A DNA stretch of 64,000 nucleotides from DATAMF01 sp964472565 (GTDB lineage: Bacteria; Chloroflexota; Anaerolineae; Aggregatilineales; Aggregatilineaceae). Where the stretch lies: contig CAYYNB010000008.1 in the NCBI GenBank assembly GCA_964472565.1, forward strand, positions 1 through 64,000. Reading direction: 5' to 3'. Numbering within the stretch: the stretch's first letter is position 1; every line of letters starts with the position of its first letter. Shown here piece after piece: positions 27,020 through 35,545 of this stretch. The notes beneath the pieces were generated by a model, which did not search any database, had not been told where the DNA came from, and saw only the letters and a list, made by a program, of their open reading frames with translations. A program made the translations under genes and the position numbers.

Positions 27020-28462
27020 GTGACGATCCGAACCCGACTGACCTTCTTATATTCCAGTCTGCTGGCAATAGTCATCCTGATGTTCAGCGCGGCGACCACC
27101 AGTGTTCTGAACTGGACCCTCCGCAATCAGGTGGATATTACGCTGGTTAAGGCGGTCACAGGCATGCATACCTATGCCCAGGCCAGCTTTGAGGCCCCCA
27201 ACGACTCCCCCATGCCCAACGTCAACAGCCTCAGCACCCCTGGTATGTGGGTCCAGATCTGGAGCATGGACGCCCAGGGCCAGCACTTCCAATACCGCAC
27301 CTCGCTGCCGGGTTATAACGATCCCCTTGATCCCGACGCGCTGAGTCAGAAGCAGGAAGTACGGCGTGATGTAGTGGTCGAAGGGGCGCATCTGCGCGTG
27401 GTCACAGTGCCGTTTACCATTAATGGGCAAATCGCAGGGCATATTCAGGCCGCCGCCTCCCTGCGCACCGTCGATGCGGCCATTGATCGCCTGCTGAAAA
27501 TTATGCTCATCGGTGGGGCCGCCTCGCTGTTAGCCTCACTCCTGCTCGGCGACATCCTCACCCGCCGCGCGCTCCAACCCATTGATGACATCGCCCAGAC
27601 CGCCCAGCAGATCACCGCTGCCGATGACCTGGGCCGCCGTATCCCCTACAAAGGCCCGCAGGACGAACTCGGCCAGCTCACGACAACCTTCAATGAAACG
27701 CTCGAACGCCTGGAACGCCTGTTTAATGCCCAGCGCCGTTTTGTGGCCGATGTCTCCCACGAGATGCGCACGCCGCTAACCTCGATTTTGGGCAATGTGG
27801 AACTGATGCAGCGTTACGGCTACGACACCGAAGCAATGGACGCCATCCAGAGCGAAGCCAGCCGGATGTCGCGGCTGGTGGGTGATCTGCTGCTGCTCGC
27901 CAAAGCTGATGCCGGGCGTCTCTCGCTCGAACAGCGCCTGGTCGAACTCGATACCCTCGTGCTGGAGGTGTACAATCAGGTCCGCCAGCTCAGCAAGGAT
28001 GAGCCGGTTGAAGTCCATCTCGGCCAGATCGATCAGGCCCAAGTGATCGGTGATCCAGACCGGCTGAAACAGCTTTTGCTCAATCTGGTGACGAATGGCG
28101 TGAAATACACCCCGGCGGGCGGTAAAGTTACCCTCTCGATGAGCCGCGATGCACAGTTTGTCACAGTCCAGATCAGCGATACAGGCATTGGCATCGCGCC
28201 GGAACATCTCCCTCATATTTTTGACCGCTTCTACCGGGTGGATAAAGATCGTTCGCGCGCCAATGGCGGCACGGGCCTGGGGCTGTCCATCGCCAAGTGG
28301 ATCGCGGATACGCACGGCGGACGGCTGCACGTCCTGAGTACGCTCAATGAAGGCTCGACCTTCAGTGTCCAGCTTCCGCTCGCGCCTGGTTTTGTTCCGC
28401 CCGAATCGCTCAAGGAAACCATCCCCCATATCAAAGTGATGCGTGTGCCGCGCCCGCGCTGA
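27020..28462 (+). CDS. HAMP sensor histidine kinase
   Basis: 480 residues from GTG 27020. TM1 is at about residues 10-35, followed by an extracytoplasmic sensor of about 130 residues and TM2 (about 155-180). HAMP starts LQPIDDIAQ. HisKA has [11 protein letters not shown] (His 247). The HATPase has [18 protein letters not shown] and [11 protein letters not shown]. All catalytic boxes are present. It is adjacent to an OmpR-family regulator upstream and an exported PDZ protein downstream, the usual layout of an envelope-stress system. The sensor domain has no family I can name. Confidence 0.94.
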   Translation: MTIRTRLTFLYSSLLAIVILMFSAATTSVLNWTLRNQVDITLVKAVTGMHTYAQASFEAPNDSPMPNVNSLSTPGMWVQIWSMDAQGQHFQYRTSLPGYNDPLDPDALSQKQEVRRDVVVEGAHLRVVTVPFTINGQIAGHIQAAASLRTVDAAIDRLLKIMLIGGAASLLASLLLGDILTRRALQPIDDIAQTAQQITAADDLGRRIPYKGPQDELGQLTTTFNETLERLERLFNAQRRFVADVSHEMRTPLTSILGNVELMQRYGYDTEAMDAIQSEASRMSRLVGDLLLLAKADAGRLSLEQRLVELDTLVLEVYNQVRQLSKDEPVEVHLGQIDQAQVIGDPDRLKQLLLNLVTNGVKYTPAGGKVTLSMSRDAQFVTVQISDTGIGIAPEHLPHIFDRFYRVDKDRSRANGGTGLGLSIAKWIADTHGGRLHVLSTLNEGSTFSVQLPLAPGFVPPESLKETIPHIKVMRVPRPR

Positions 28463-28463
28463 T

Positions 28464-28504
28464 TTCTAAGCAACTTCTTAGATTCGAATTACACAAAGTT
28501 TACA
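28464..28504 (+). promoter_or_regulatory. Two pairs of 11-bp-spaced direct repeats
   Basis: TTCTAAG at 28464 and TTCTTAG at 28475 are 11 bases apart. TTACA at 28489 and 28500 are also 11 bases apart. This is the spacing of tandem OmpR-family sites. They sit 63-103 bases before the PDZ gene start and immediately after the kinase gene, so the adjacent response regulator is the natural candidate ligand. Confidence 0.5.
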
Positions 28505-28566
28505 TTTGGATGCGAAATTAAAAATGCTCCCAGCGACTACGGGTAATGAATGGAGTGGAGGAAACA

Positions 28567-29781
28567 ATGAATTTCACCAAACGTTTAACAGTAGCAGCGC
28601 TTCTTGCGGCGCTGGCTTTCACCAGTCTGATGCCAGCTTATGCCAGCAGCCAGATTTCTGACCGCCTGGCCCTTCAGCAGGAAGCCGAAAAAGCATGGTT
28701 AGGTGTGGGTATCAGTGATACCGATGCGGGTGTCATCGTCAGTGAAGTGGCATCCGGCTCGCCCGCCGAGGATGCCGGGCTGCAAGTGGGTGATCTGATT
28801 CTGGCTATCGACGGCGACGAAGTAACCTCGTCTCAAATGCTCAGCGAAGCAGTCCAGGGCCATGTTCCGAGCGACGAAGTAACCCTCACCGTACGTTCGG
28901 GTGACGACGAGCGTGATGTGACGGTTATCCTGGGCACACGTCCCGCTGATATTGACCAGCGGCCCCAGGTCGGCAGTAATTTCGAAGGGATGCTCGACTT
29001 TTTGGGTGTGCAGTTCGAATGGACTGACGAAGGATTAGCTATCACCCGCATTGACGCAGCATCGGCGTTGGCTGGCCTGGGCTTCCAGGAAGGGGATGTG
29101 ATCACTGCGATCAATGGCGAGTCCGTCGAGGGTATGCATCCGCGTGATCTGATGCAGCTTTTGCGCGGCGGCGAAGCGCTAACCTTTACGGTGCTGCGTG
29201 ATGGCNNNNNNNNNNNNNNNNNNNNNNNNNNNNNNNNNNNNNNNNNNNNNNNNNNNNNNNNNNNNNNNNNNNNNNNNNNNNNNNNNNNNNNNNNNNNNNN
29301 NNNNNCAGAAGTCGAAATCGAAGTGGACCTCTCCGACCTCAACATTATGCCACTGATCCCCGACGGTCAGGGCTTCATGATGGGTGAATTCCCGCTTCAG
29401 CTTGGCGTCCAGTTCACCACCCTCACGGCTGACATCGCCGCGGAAAAAGGTCTGTCCGTGACCGAGGGCGCGCTGATCGAAGAAGTGGTGGATGACACGC
29501 CTGCCGCCGAAGCCGGTTTGCAAGTTGGTGATGTGATCACCGCGGTGGATGGCGATCAGGTAGACGAGGAACATACCCTGCCGGATCGTCTCGCCGCCTA
29601 TGAAGAAGGTGATGTCGTGATGCTCAGTGTGCTGCGCGGTGAAGAAACGCTGGACATCGAAGTAACGCTCGGCCCCAACGTGCGCGGGCATTTCCAGTTC
29701 TTCATGCCGGGTCTGCCCGAAGGCCATCCCACCATTCCCAGCCAACCGGATGACACCTCATCCGACAACCCGAACGCCTGA
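28567..29781 (+). CDS. Exported protein with three PDZ domains, interrupted by assembly gap
   Basis: About 404 residues from ATG 28567, chosen for GTGGAGGAAACA just before it and because it gives a clean signal peptide ending PAYA. Three PDZ domains are visible: LGVGISDTDAGVIVSEV with GLQVGDLILAIDG; LGVQFEWTDEGLAITRI with GFQEGDVITAING; and LGVQFTTL with GLQVGDVITAVDG. No trypsin or peptidase domain occurs, unlike DegP/HtrA or S41 proteases. 100 N fall between the second and third PDZ; the frame stays open across them, but the real gap length is unknown. It probably acts outside the membrane as a scaffold or sensor for the adjacent two-component system. Confidence 0.85.
   Translation: MNFTKRLTVAALLAALAFTSLMPAYASSQISDRLALQQEAEKAWLGVGISDTDAGVIVSEVASGSPAEDAGLQVGDLILAIDGDEVTSSQMLSEAVQGHVPSDEVTLTVRSGDDERDVTVILGTRPADIDQRPQVGSNFEGMLDFLGVQFEWTDEGLAITRIDAASALAGLGFQEGDVITAINGESVEGMHPRDLMQLLRGGEALTFTVLRDGXXXXXXXXXXXXXXXXXXXXXXXXXXXXXXXXXXEVEIEVDLSDLNIMPLIPDGQGFMMGEFPLQLGVQFTTLTADIAAEKGLSVTEGALIEEVVDDTPAAEAGLQVGDVITAVDGDQVDEEHTLPDRLAAYEEGDVVMLSVLRGEETLDIEVTLGPNVRGHFQFFMPGLPEGHPTIPSQPDDTSSDNPNA
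29206..29305. other. Assembly gap (100 N)
   Basis: Run of exactly 100 undetermined bases inside the PDZ gene; a round 100 is a conventional placeholder, so its true length is unknown. Confidence 0.99.
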
Positions 29782-29804
29782 CACAATATCTGACACAATG
29801 ATAG

Positions 29805-29833
29805 GGGGGCACGCCGCAGTGCCCCCGTTTTTT
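29805..29833 (+). terminator. Terminator after PDZ gene
   Basis: Stem GGGGGCAC / GTGCCCCC, 6-base loop, then GTTTTTT. Lies between convergent genes. Confidence 0.85.
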
Positions 29834-29841
29834 ATGACGCT

Positions 29842-31236
29842 TCAGGGGATCCACTGCGGAAAATAGGCATTCTCTGCCACTCGCACCAGTTCATCTTTTG
29901 TCAGGTCATAAACCCAGATTTCAGGCCGCGCCCCCGCTGTCGTCAGCGAAAACCGTTGGAACACAATCCGCTGTCCCGCCGCGTCCCACTGCATCGCCGC
30001 GTGATTATAGTTGGCATCTACCACCAGCGGGTCGATTTCGCCTGTTATTTCATCCCGCTGGTAAATCTGTTTCCCCATTGTATAGTGATCATCCAGATAC
30101 CGGCGTGCGATCAGCATCGTTTGACCATCCGGCGACCAGACACCCGCCCCATCTTCAACTGGCGTCTCGTCCGACCCGCTCACCAATGTGCGTGACGATG
30201 TTGCAAAATCCACCACTTCCAGATGGGTATAAAACTGGCTGCCCAGTGCCCCGCGCAGCAGCACCGGGTAAACCAGTCGGCTGCCATCCGGCGCAAAGTG
30301 TCCAACCTCGCCCTGCATACTCTCGATAATCACATCGGTGCGCGCGGTAAAATCATGCACACGGATACCCGGCAGTGAGGCATCAAACACCGCTAGTCGC
30401 TGTCCATCCGGCGACCACACCGGGCCATACCCAAGAATCTGCTGATCTGAGAACAGCAGTGTGGTGTCCAGCGTTGTCACATCCAGCAGCCACACCCGGC
30501 TGGGACTCAAACCCAGGCCCAGCCCGCTGTTCAATTCTTCGCGCTGGTAGGCCATCAGTTTGCCATCTGGCCTCCACGCGGGCATGGTACAGCGAGCATC
30601 CACACAGTGTGTCACCTGCCGCTTGGTGAATGTCGCAAAATCGAGAAGCCATATATCAATCGACCCATCGTCGTTGTACGCGGAATAGGCAATCTCGCTG
30701 CCGTTCGGACTCACCGCAAAGTCTTCGATCCCGCTCCTGATCGTGGTGATTTGGTAGACTGCCCCGGTTTCCAGGTCGCTCATAAAAATATTCTGCTCGA
30801 ATGCATCCGACGGAGCCAGATACACGACGCGCGGCAGTCGCACGGTAAACGACCACTGGAAATCTTCCTCCAAAGTTGTGCCGCGCACTTTAGATTCTGC
30901 GCCCGCCGCAATGCGCACCGTATACGTTTGTCCGGCGGCCAACGGTTGGCGCGGCGCAAAGCGCACCGTGCGCGCATCTATCCACATAAAATCGCCGTCC
31001 ACTGCCGGAACCATCTCAAAATGCGTTTCCACCGATCCCGCGTTCATTGGGTCCGAAAACCGCACCCGAATCGCCTCCGATCCGCTGGCGGTGCCCTGCG
31101 GCGCATAACCGTTATCTGCAATCGTGATGTGGACATGATTCCCGGCCAGCACCACGCCCGCGATCCCCACAATCAGCCCGGCGATCACAACCCCAACGAT
31201 CAGATCAAACCGATCAATAAACTGTCGCTGTTTCAT
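29842..31236 (-). CDS. Membrane-anchored Big_5 plus TolB-like propeller protein
   Basis: 464 residues. One N-terminal membrane helix (VGVVIAGLIVGIAGVVLAG) is followed by an Ig-like Big_5/SbsA domain (about 45-135, IRVRFSDPMNAGSV, WIDARTVRFAPRQPLAAGQTY). A six-bladed style propeller then has FAVSPNGSEIAYSA, PAWRPDGKLMAYQ, PVWSPDGQRLAVF and GVWSPDGQTMLIA. It starts 10 bases after the TIGR03943 gene, so it is the third gene of the permease operon. It could sense or bind the permease substrate on the outer face (inference). Confidence 0.85.
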   Translation of the reverse strand: MKQRQFIDRFDLIVGVVIAGLIVGIAGVVLAGNHVHITIADNGYAPQGTASGSEAIRVRFSDPMNAGSVETHFEMVPAVDGDFMWIDARTVRFAPRQPLAAGQTYTVRIAAGAESKVRGTTLEEDFQWSFTVRLPRVVYLAPSDAFEQNIFMSDLETGAVYQITTIRSGIEDFAVSPNGSEIAYSAYNDDGSIDIWLLDFATFTKRQVTHCVDARCTMPAWRPDGKLMAYQREELNSGLGLGLSPSRVWLLDVTTLDTTLLFSDQQILGYGPVWSPDGQRLAVFDASLPGIRVHDFTARTDVIIESMQGEVGHFAPDGSRLVYPVLLRGALGSQFYTHLEVVDFATSSRTLVSGSDETPVEDGAGVWSPDGQTMLIARRYLDDHYTMGKQIYQRDEITGEIDPLVVDANYNHAAMQWDAAGQRIVFQRFSLTTAGARPEIWVYDLTKDELVRVAENAYFPQWIP

Positions 31237-31246
31237 TCCCCCATCC

Positions 31247-32026
31247 TCACGGATACAAATAGGGATTGGCCGGCTGCGCGATCCGCTCGATTCCGCCGGG
31301 AGCCACCACCAACACCGGGCGCAGTTGGCCGTCGATCAGCTTGGCCTCAAAACTCCCGCGCACGCGCACCCAGCTATCCTGTTTCAGGCTTGCCGCCTCC
31401 GGCCATTCGACCACCAGCCCAATCGACATTGCATCCGCCACACAGCAACTTATAACGAAACGCGCTGCTAAAAATTGGGTCGCCGGATCAAATCGCGCAT
31501 CCCGGTATACAAACCCGATGACATCAGCCTGCTGTCCATTGAATGTGGTTGGATCAGACTCAATCGCAAACGCGCGCTGCCACTCCAACACGTTTCGATC
31601 CAGCGGGTTATCCTCGATCTCTTCCACACTGATCACATCGATACTGCTCAGATCAGCGGCGATCTCCCCTTCGACGCTGCGGCTGTCCAGCGGCTGCGAC
31701 GGCACCAGCACCCCAAACAAAAACGGCAAAAACACGATCCCCAGGCTGGCCCATTCGCGCACCCTCGCCAGCCGTTTAGGGGTGTCAGGAGTATGGGGAT
31801 CGTGATCGTGTTCGTGATGGTGGCCGTGTTCATGCCCATACTGCGATCCGCGCAGCAGCCCCACCGCCTGCATTCCGGCCAGCACCAACAGCAGGCCCGC
31901 CGCGATCCACGACAGCCATACAAATTTTTCCGCGATATAGTTTGTGACATTGCCGCTGAACAGGTTATAGGTAAAATACAGCCCGGTCAGCCCCAAAATC
32001 GCCACCTGTGCCCAACGTCGAAGCAT
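31247..32026 (-). CDS. TIGR03943-family permease subunit with His-rich loop
   Basis: 259 residues. Two N-terminal helices are followed by a cytoplasmic or loop stretch with eight His (GHEHGHHHEHDHDPH, about residues 65-80) and a further helix. The C-terminal domain of about 130 residues has the CC-containing segment FVISCCVADAMSIGLVVEW and ends in a strand pattern typical of the family. The partner is the YraQ-type permease 3 bases upstream; such pairs are known as two-subunit putative permeases (YcgQ/YcgR in Bacillus). The His cluster suggests zinc or another transition metal as cargo or ligand. Confidence 0.88.
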   Translation of the reverse strand: MLRRWAQVAILGLTGLYFTYNLFSGNVTNYIAEKFVWLSWIAAGLLLVLAGMQAVGLLRGSQYGHEHGHHHEHDHDPHTPDTPKRLARVREWASLGIVFLPFLFGVLVPSQPLDSRSVEGEIAADLSSIDVISVEEIEDNPLDRNVLEWQRAFAIESDPTTFNGQQADVIGFVYRDARFDPATQFLAARFVISCCVADAMSIGLVVEWPEAASLKQDSWVRVRGSFEAKLIDGQLRPVLVVAPGGIERIAQPANPYLYP

Positions 32027-32029
32027 GGG

Positions 32030-32986
32030 CTAAAACCTCACATTCAAATTAATCCAGATCGAAATGAGCGCGGTCATCAAAAAAGACAGCAAAATCAGGT
32101 ACAACACCACGCGGCGGTGAAACACGCCCACAAACATCAGCGTACTTTTGACATCCACCATCGGCCCAAACGTCAAAAAGGCCAGAATCGAGCCGAGCGT
32201 AAAATTATTAGCGAACCCCAGCGCGACAAACGCATCTGCGGTGCTGCAAATCGAGAGAATGAACGCCAGCGCCTGCATCACAAACACCGAATTTACCGGG
32301 TTCGTCGCCAAATCCTGAAGTTCCCCTTGTGTGATGACAAACTGCATCCCCGCCGCCAGCATCGAGCCGATGATCAGGTAGCGGCCCATTTCAAAAAATT
32401 CATCGCCTGCCAGCGTCAATGCATACCGCAGCCCCGGCAGCAGCGCCATCCGCGCGCGTGTGTGCCCCCCGGCGGCTGGAATCGGCGCGATCATCAGCAT
32501 CGGGGCCAGGGTCAGCCCGCCGGAGATTGACGATGCAACCGGTTCGCGCAGCAGCCGATCCGTTCGCCGCTGCAAACTGAATAACATCCCAATCGACACC
32601 GCCACCACCAGTGCCACCATAACGCGCAGATAGATCATCTCCACCGCGCGCGCATGAAAAGCCGCATACGTCCCCGCGATCACAATCGGATTGATCACTG
32701 GCGAAGCCAGCAAAAATGCGATCCCGACGGGCGCAGGCAGCCCTTTACGATACAACCGCCGTGTTACCGGGACCACACCGCATTCACACACCGGAAACGC
32801 GAATCCCATCAAGCCGCCGGTCAGCGCCGCAAGGATCGGATTACGCGGCACAAACCGCGCCAGATCATCATGGTTGACAAAAGCTTCGATCAATCCCGAT
32901 ACCAGCGTTCCCAACAGCAAAAACGGCGCAGCCTCGATAAATATGCCCAGGAAACGGGTGCTGAATACCGCTAAAGTATCATCCAC
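32030..32986 (-). CDS. YraQ/DUF318-type permease
   Basis: 318 residues, about eight membrane helices, with the family signature GFAFPVCECGVVPVTRRL between helices and the matching SPVINPIVIAGTYAAF segment. The start is GTG 32986, preceded by AGGAGGAAAGACCT. Members include the ArsP organoarsenical exporters and metal-related permeases of unknown cargo. The neighbour TIGR03943 makes the two-subunit form likely. A terminator of the preceding operon lies just upstream. Confidence 0.9.
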   Translation of the reverse strand: MDDTLAVFSTRFLGIFIEAAPFLLLGTLVSGLIEAFVNHDDLARFVPRNPILAALTGGLMGFAFPVCECGVVPVTRRLYRKGLPAPVGIAFLLASPVINPIVIAGTYAAFHARAVEMIYLRVMVALVVAVSIGMLFSLQRRTDRLLREPVASSISGGLTLAPMLMIAPIPAAGGHTRARMALLPGLRYALTLAGDEFFEMGRYLIIGSMLAAGMQFVITQGELQDLATNPVNSVFVMQALAFILSICSTADAFVALGFANNFTLGSILAFLTFGPMVDVKSTLMFVGVFHRRVVLYLILLSFLMTALISIWINLNVRF

Positions 32987-33057
32987 AGGTCTTTCCTCCT
33001 GCGCCCCAATTATACGAATCTATCGCGCCAGGAACATAAATGTCAGATTAATATCAC

Positions 33058-33088
33058 AAAAAAAAGAGAGGATCAGGGTGATCCTCTC
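33058..33088 (-). terminator. Terminator of the TetR-exporter operon
   Basis: On the minus strand GAGAGGATCA, CCC loop, TGATCCTCTC and eight T. Perfect 10-base stem directly downstream of the exporter gene. Confidence 0.93.
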
Positions 33089-33115
33089 TTCGGCCCACTT
33101 CCCCGCGCGGAATTG

Positions 33116-34837
33116 TTACTCCCCGCGCGCCTCCCCTTTCGGATTCGGCAGCATCAGCGAACTGAGCGCCCCCAACCCGATAAAAATAAACGCCGCCAAT
33201 GCCGCCTGCGCCATCCCTTCCGAGCGCGCGTCATTAAAGATCGGCACCAGTTCAACCGCCGCCGCCTGCGCATATTCCGCCGCCAGCGGTTCCGCATCCG
33301 CCGTGCTTACATTCATAACCGTGCTCATCTGCTGCGTGAATTCATCGGTGAGCGCCTCCTCAAGCTGCGGCACTTCAAAGTACACCGGCTGCTTGGCGAT
33401 CTCCACAAATCCGGTCTGAGCATAGGCGTACATCGGCTGCACCAGCACCTCGTTAGCCTTGAAGGCGTCCTTCGCCTGTGACTCAATCGTTCCGGTCAGC
33501 ACCGTGCCGATAATCGCAATGCCCAGCGCCGACCCCACCTGCCGGATCGTGCTGTTCGCGCCCGACGCGATCCCCGATTTTTCACTCGATATGTCGTACA
33601 GCACCAGATTGGTAAGCTGCGCAATCGCCAGCCCCAGACCCAGCCCATACAGCCCCAGCACCAGCGCCACCGTATTAACCGAGACATCCGGCGTGATGAT
33701 CTGGCTCAGAATCAGCAGCGCGACGGCTTCCAGTATCATGCCCAGCGTTACGATCCATTTCGGCCCGATCCGCGCCGAGAATGCCCCGGCCAGTGGTGCG
33801 CCGATAAAAGCCATGCCCGGCAGCGGCAGCAGCGCCACACCCGTTTCAAAAGCGCTTAAGCCCTTCGTCCCCTGCAAAAACAGCGACAGCGCAAACAGCA
33901 CACCGATCTCGCCCAGGTTAACGATCAACCCCGTGATCATCCCAAACCGGAAGCTCGGAAATTTCAGCAGGCCGAACTCAAACAGCGGTTCCAACTGGCG
34001 TTTTTCCAGCCGCAGTTCATACCAGGTGAACACGGCCAGCAGCACCACGCCCAGCAGCATCGCCAGCGGGACAATCGAGATACTCTCCAGCGGCCACTCC
34101 CACCCCAGCACCGTAAACAGATCGTCCGGTTTCCACCACCCGTACGACTGCCCTTCGATAATGCCGAATACAAACGCCGCCAGTCCGAATCCGCCGAGCA
34201 GCGTGCCCACCACATCGAAGTAGTGCTTCGTCTCTTGATCGCGTGACTCGCGGATCGCCCACAGCGACCCGACAAACGCCGCGATCACTACCGGCACATT
34301 GATATAAAATGCCCAGCGCCATGATGCATGATCCACGACATACCCGCCCAGCAGCGGCCCCAATGCCGCCGCGACTCCGGCTGTCGCGCCCCACACCCCG
34401 AACGCGATCCCGCGCTCTTTGCCTTTGAACGTCGTCGTGATGATCGACAGCGTGCTGGGGCTGAGAATCGCCGCGCCGATGCCTTGAAACGCCCGCATCA
34501 CCACCAGCATCCCAATCGACGACGACGCCCCGACCAGCGCCGATCCCACCCCAAAGATCGACACGCCGATCAGGAACAGCAGCCGCCGTCCATACTGATC
34601 CCCGATCTTGCCCCACAAAATCAGTGTCGCCGCATAAACCAGCGAATAGATCGTGTTGACCCATTCCGCGTCCCGGAATGACGAGTCAAAATCCTTTGTG
34701 ATCGACGGGATCGCGACATTGACAATCGTGCCATCCATGATCACCAGCATCAGGCTCAGGCTCAAAATCAGCAGTGCATACCACCGCCGCCGATCCTGAG
34801 TCTCGGCCTGCGGGATTGTCATCACCTGCGCAGTCAT
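33116..34837 (-). CDS. DHA2-family MFS drug exporter (EmrB/QacA type)
   Basis: 573 residues, about fourteen membrane helices. Signature motifs: LDGTIVNVA-type motif seen as IMDGTIVNVAIPSI; motif A GKIGDQYGRRLLFL; motif C GLxxGPxLGG seen as AALGPLLGGYVV. A loop of about 100 polar residues separates the last two helices. ATG 34837 overlaps the TetR stop by ATGA and is preceded by GGAAAGG, so it is translated together with the repressor. Exports hydrophobic drugs or metabolites with protons; the substrate cannot be read from the sequence. Confidence 0.92.
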   Translation of the reverse strand: MTAQVMTIPQAETQDRRRWYALLILSLSLMLVIMDGTIVNVAIPSITKDFDSSFRDAEWVNTIYSLVYAATLILWGKIGDQYGRRLLFLIGVSIFGVGSALVGASSSIGMLVVMRAFQGIGAAILSPSTLSIITTTFKGKERGIAFGVWGATAGVAAALGPLLGGYVVDHASWRWAFYINVPVVIAAFVGSLWAIRESRDQETKHYFDVVGTLLGGFGLAAFVFGIIEGQSYGWWKPDDLFTVLGWEWPLESISIVPLAMLLGVVLLAVFTWYELRLEKRQLEPLFEFGLLKFPSFRFGMITGLIVNLGEIGVLFALSLFLQGTKGLSAFETGVALLPLPGMAFIGAPLAGAFSARIGPKWIVTLGMILEAVALLILSQIITPDVSVNTVALVLGLYGLGLGLAIAQLTNLVLYDISSEKSGIASGANSTIRQVGSALGIAIIGTVLTGTIESQAKDAFKANEVLVQPMYAYAQTGFVEIAKQPVYFEVPQLEEALTDEFTQQMSTVMNVSTADAEPLAAEYAQAAAVELVPIFNDARSEGMAQAALAAFIFIGLGALSSLMLPNPKGEARGE

Positions 34838-35436
34838 ACATTTTCCTTTCCAACCGGACAAATCGCGCGCTCAAACATCAAAACCATTTGTTCCGCATGA
34901 TGATATTGGGGAATAAACGAGCGGCTCCCCATTGACACATTGCTGAGGGCCATCATCGCCCCGATCACCGCATGCGGCGCGAGATCGGGCGCGACCTGCC
35001 CCTGCGCCTGCCCCGCTTCAATAATCGCCGTCAGGCTGTCGATAATCTCCTTGTGCCGCGCCACCAAGTCATCACTGCTGTAAAAAACCGGCAGCACATC
35101 ATCCGGCCCCAGGCTGACCAGCCCGCGCAGCGGTGACACATGCCCCTCCATCAGATACAACATCGTTTTACGCAGCCGTTCGAGCGGCGGTTGGTCGGTG
35201 GTCCCATTCAACCAGTCAATAAAGTTATCCTCGTGCTGCCCCAACAACTCGATCAGCATGGCGTCCTTACTGTCAAAATGCTGGAACAGTGTGGCCTTTG
35301 AGATGCCCACCTCGTTCGCCACATCATCCATCGTGACCGCCGCAAATCCGCGTTCAATCGACAGCCGCTCTAACGCATCGAGAATGGCGGCTTGCCGGTC
35401 CTCCCATTGTTTTTGTTGGTATCGTCCGCGCGGCAT
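34834..35436 (-). CDS. TetR-family transcriptional regulator
   Basis: 200 residues from ATG 35436, which follows AAAGGAAATTTG; the upstream GTG at 35451 falls in the SD region. The N-terminal helix-turn-helix is seen as ILDALERLSIERGFAAVTMDDVANEVGISKATLFQHFDSKDAML, the hallmark of the family. The C-terminal ligand domain is divergent and untyped. It is the first gene of the operon with the DHA2 exporter, behind a promoter with a palindrome in its spacer, so autorepression relieved by an exported compound is the simplest model. Confidence 0.93.
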   Translation of the reverse strand: MPRGRYQQKQWEDRQAAILDALERLSIERGFAAVTMDDVANEVGISKATLFQHFDSKDAMLIELLGQHEDNFIDWLNGTTDQPPLERLRKTMLYLMEGHVSPLRGLVSLGPDDVLPVFYSSDDLVARHKEIIDSLTAIIEAGQAQGQVAPDLAPHAVIGAMMALSNVSMGSRSFIPQYHHAEQMVLMFERAICPVGKENV

Positions 35437-35466
35437 CAAATTTCCTTTCACTAAACTCCATAGTCA

Positions 35467-35495
35467 AATATAAAACTCATCAGTTTAGTTGTCAA
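35467..35495 (-). promoter_or_regulatory. Sigma70-type promoter with palindromic operator for TetR-exporter operon
   Basis: Minus strand: TTGACA (35490-35495), exactly 17 bases, then TATATT (35467-35472). The spacer contains the palindrome AAACTGATGAGTTT (35473-35486). The outer ACTAAAC is mirrored by GTTTAGT nearer the gene. Binding of TetR to the spacer would block polymerase. Confidence 0.75.
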
Positions 35496-35545
35496 CCTCA
35501 AAGTATAAATAAATCCCCGGTATAATCGGAAAAAAGGAAAAAAAT

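Noticed and set aside
29206..29305. Low-complexity or masked repeat
   Set aside because: It is a run of exactly 100 N, an assembly placeholder, not biology.
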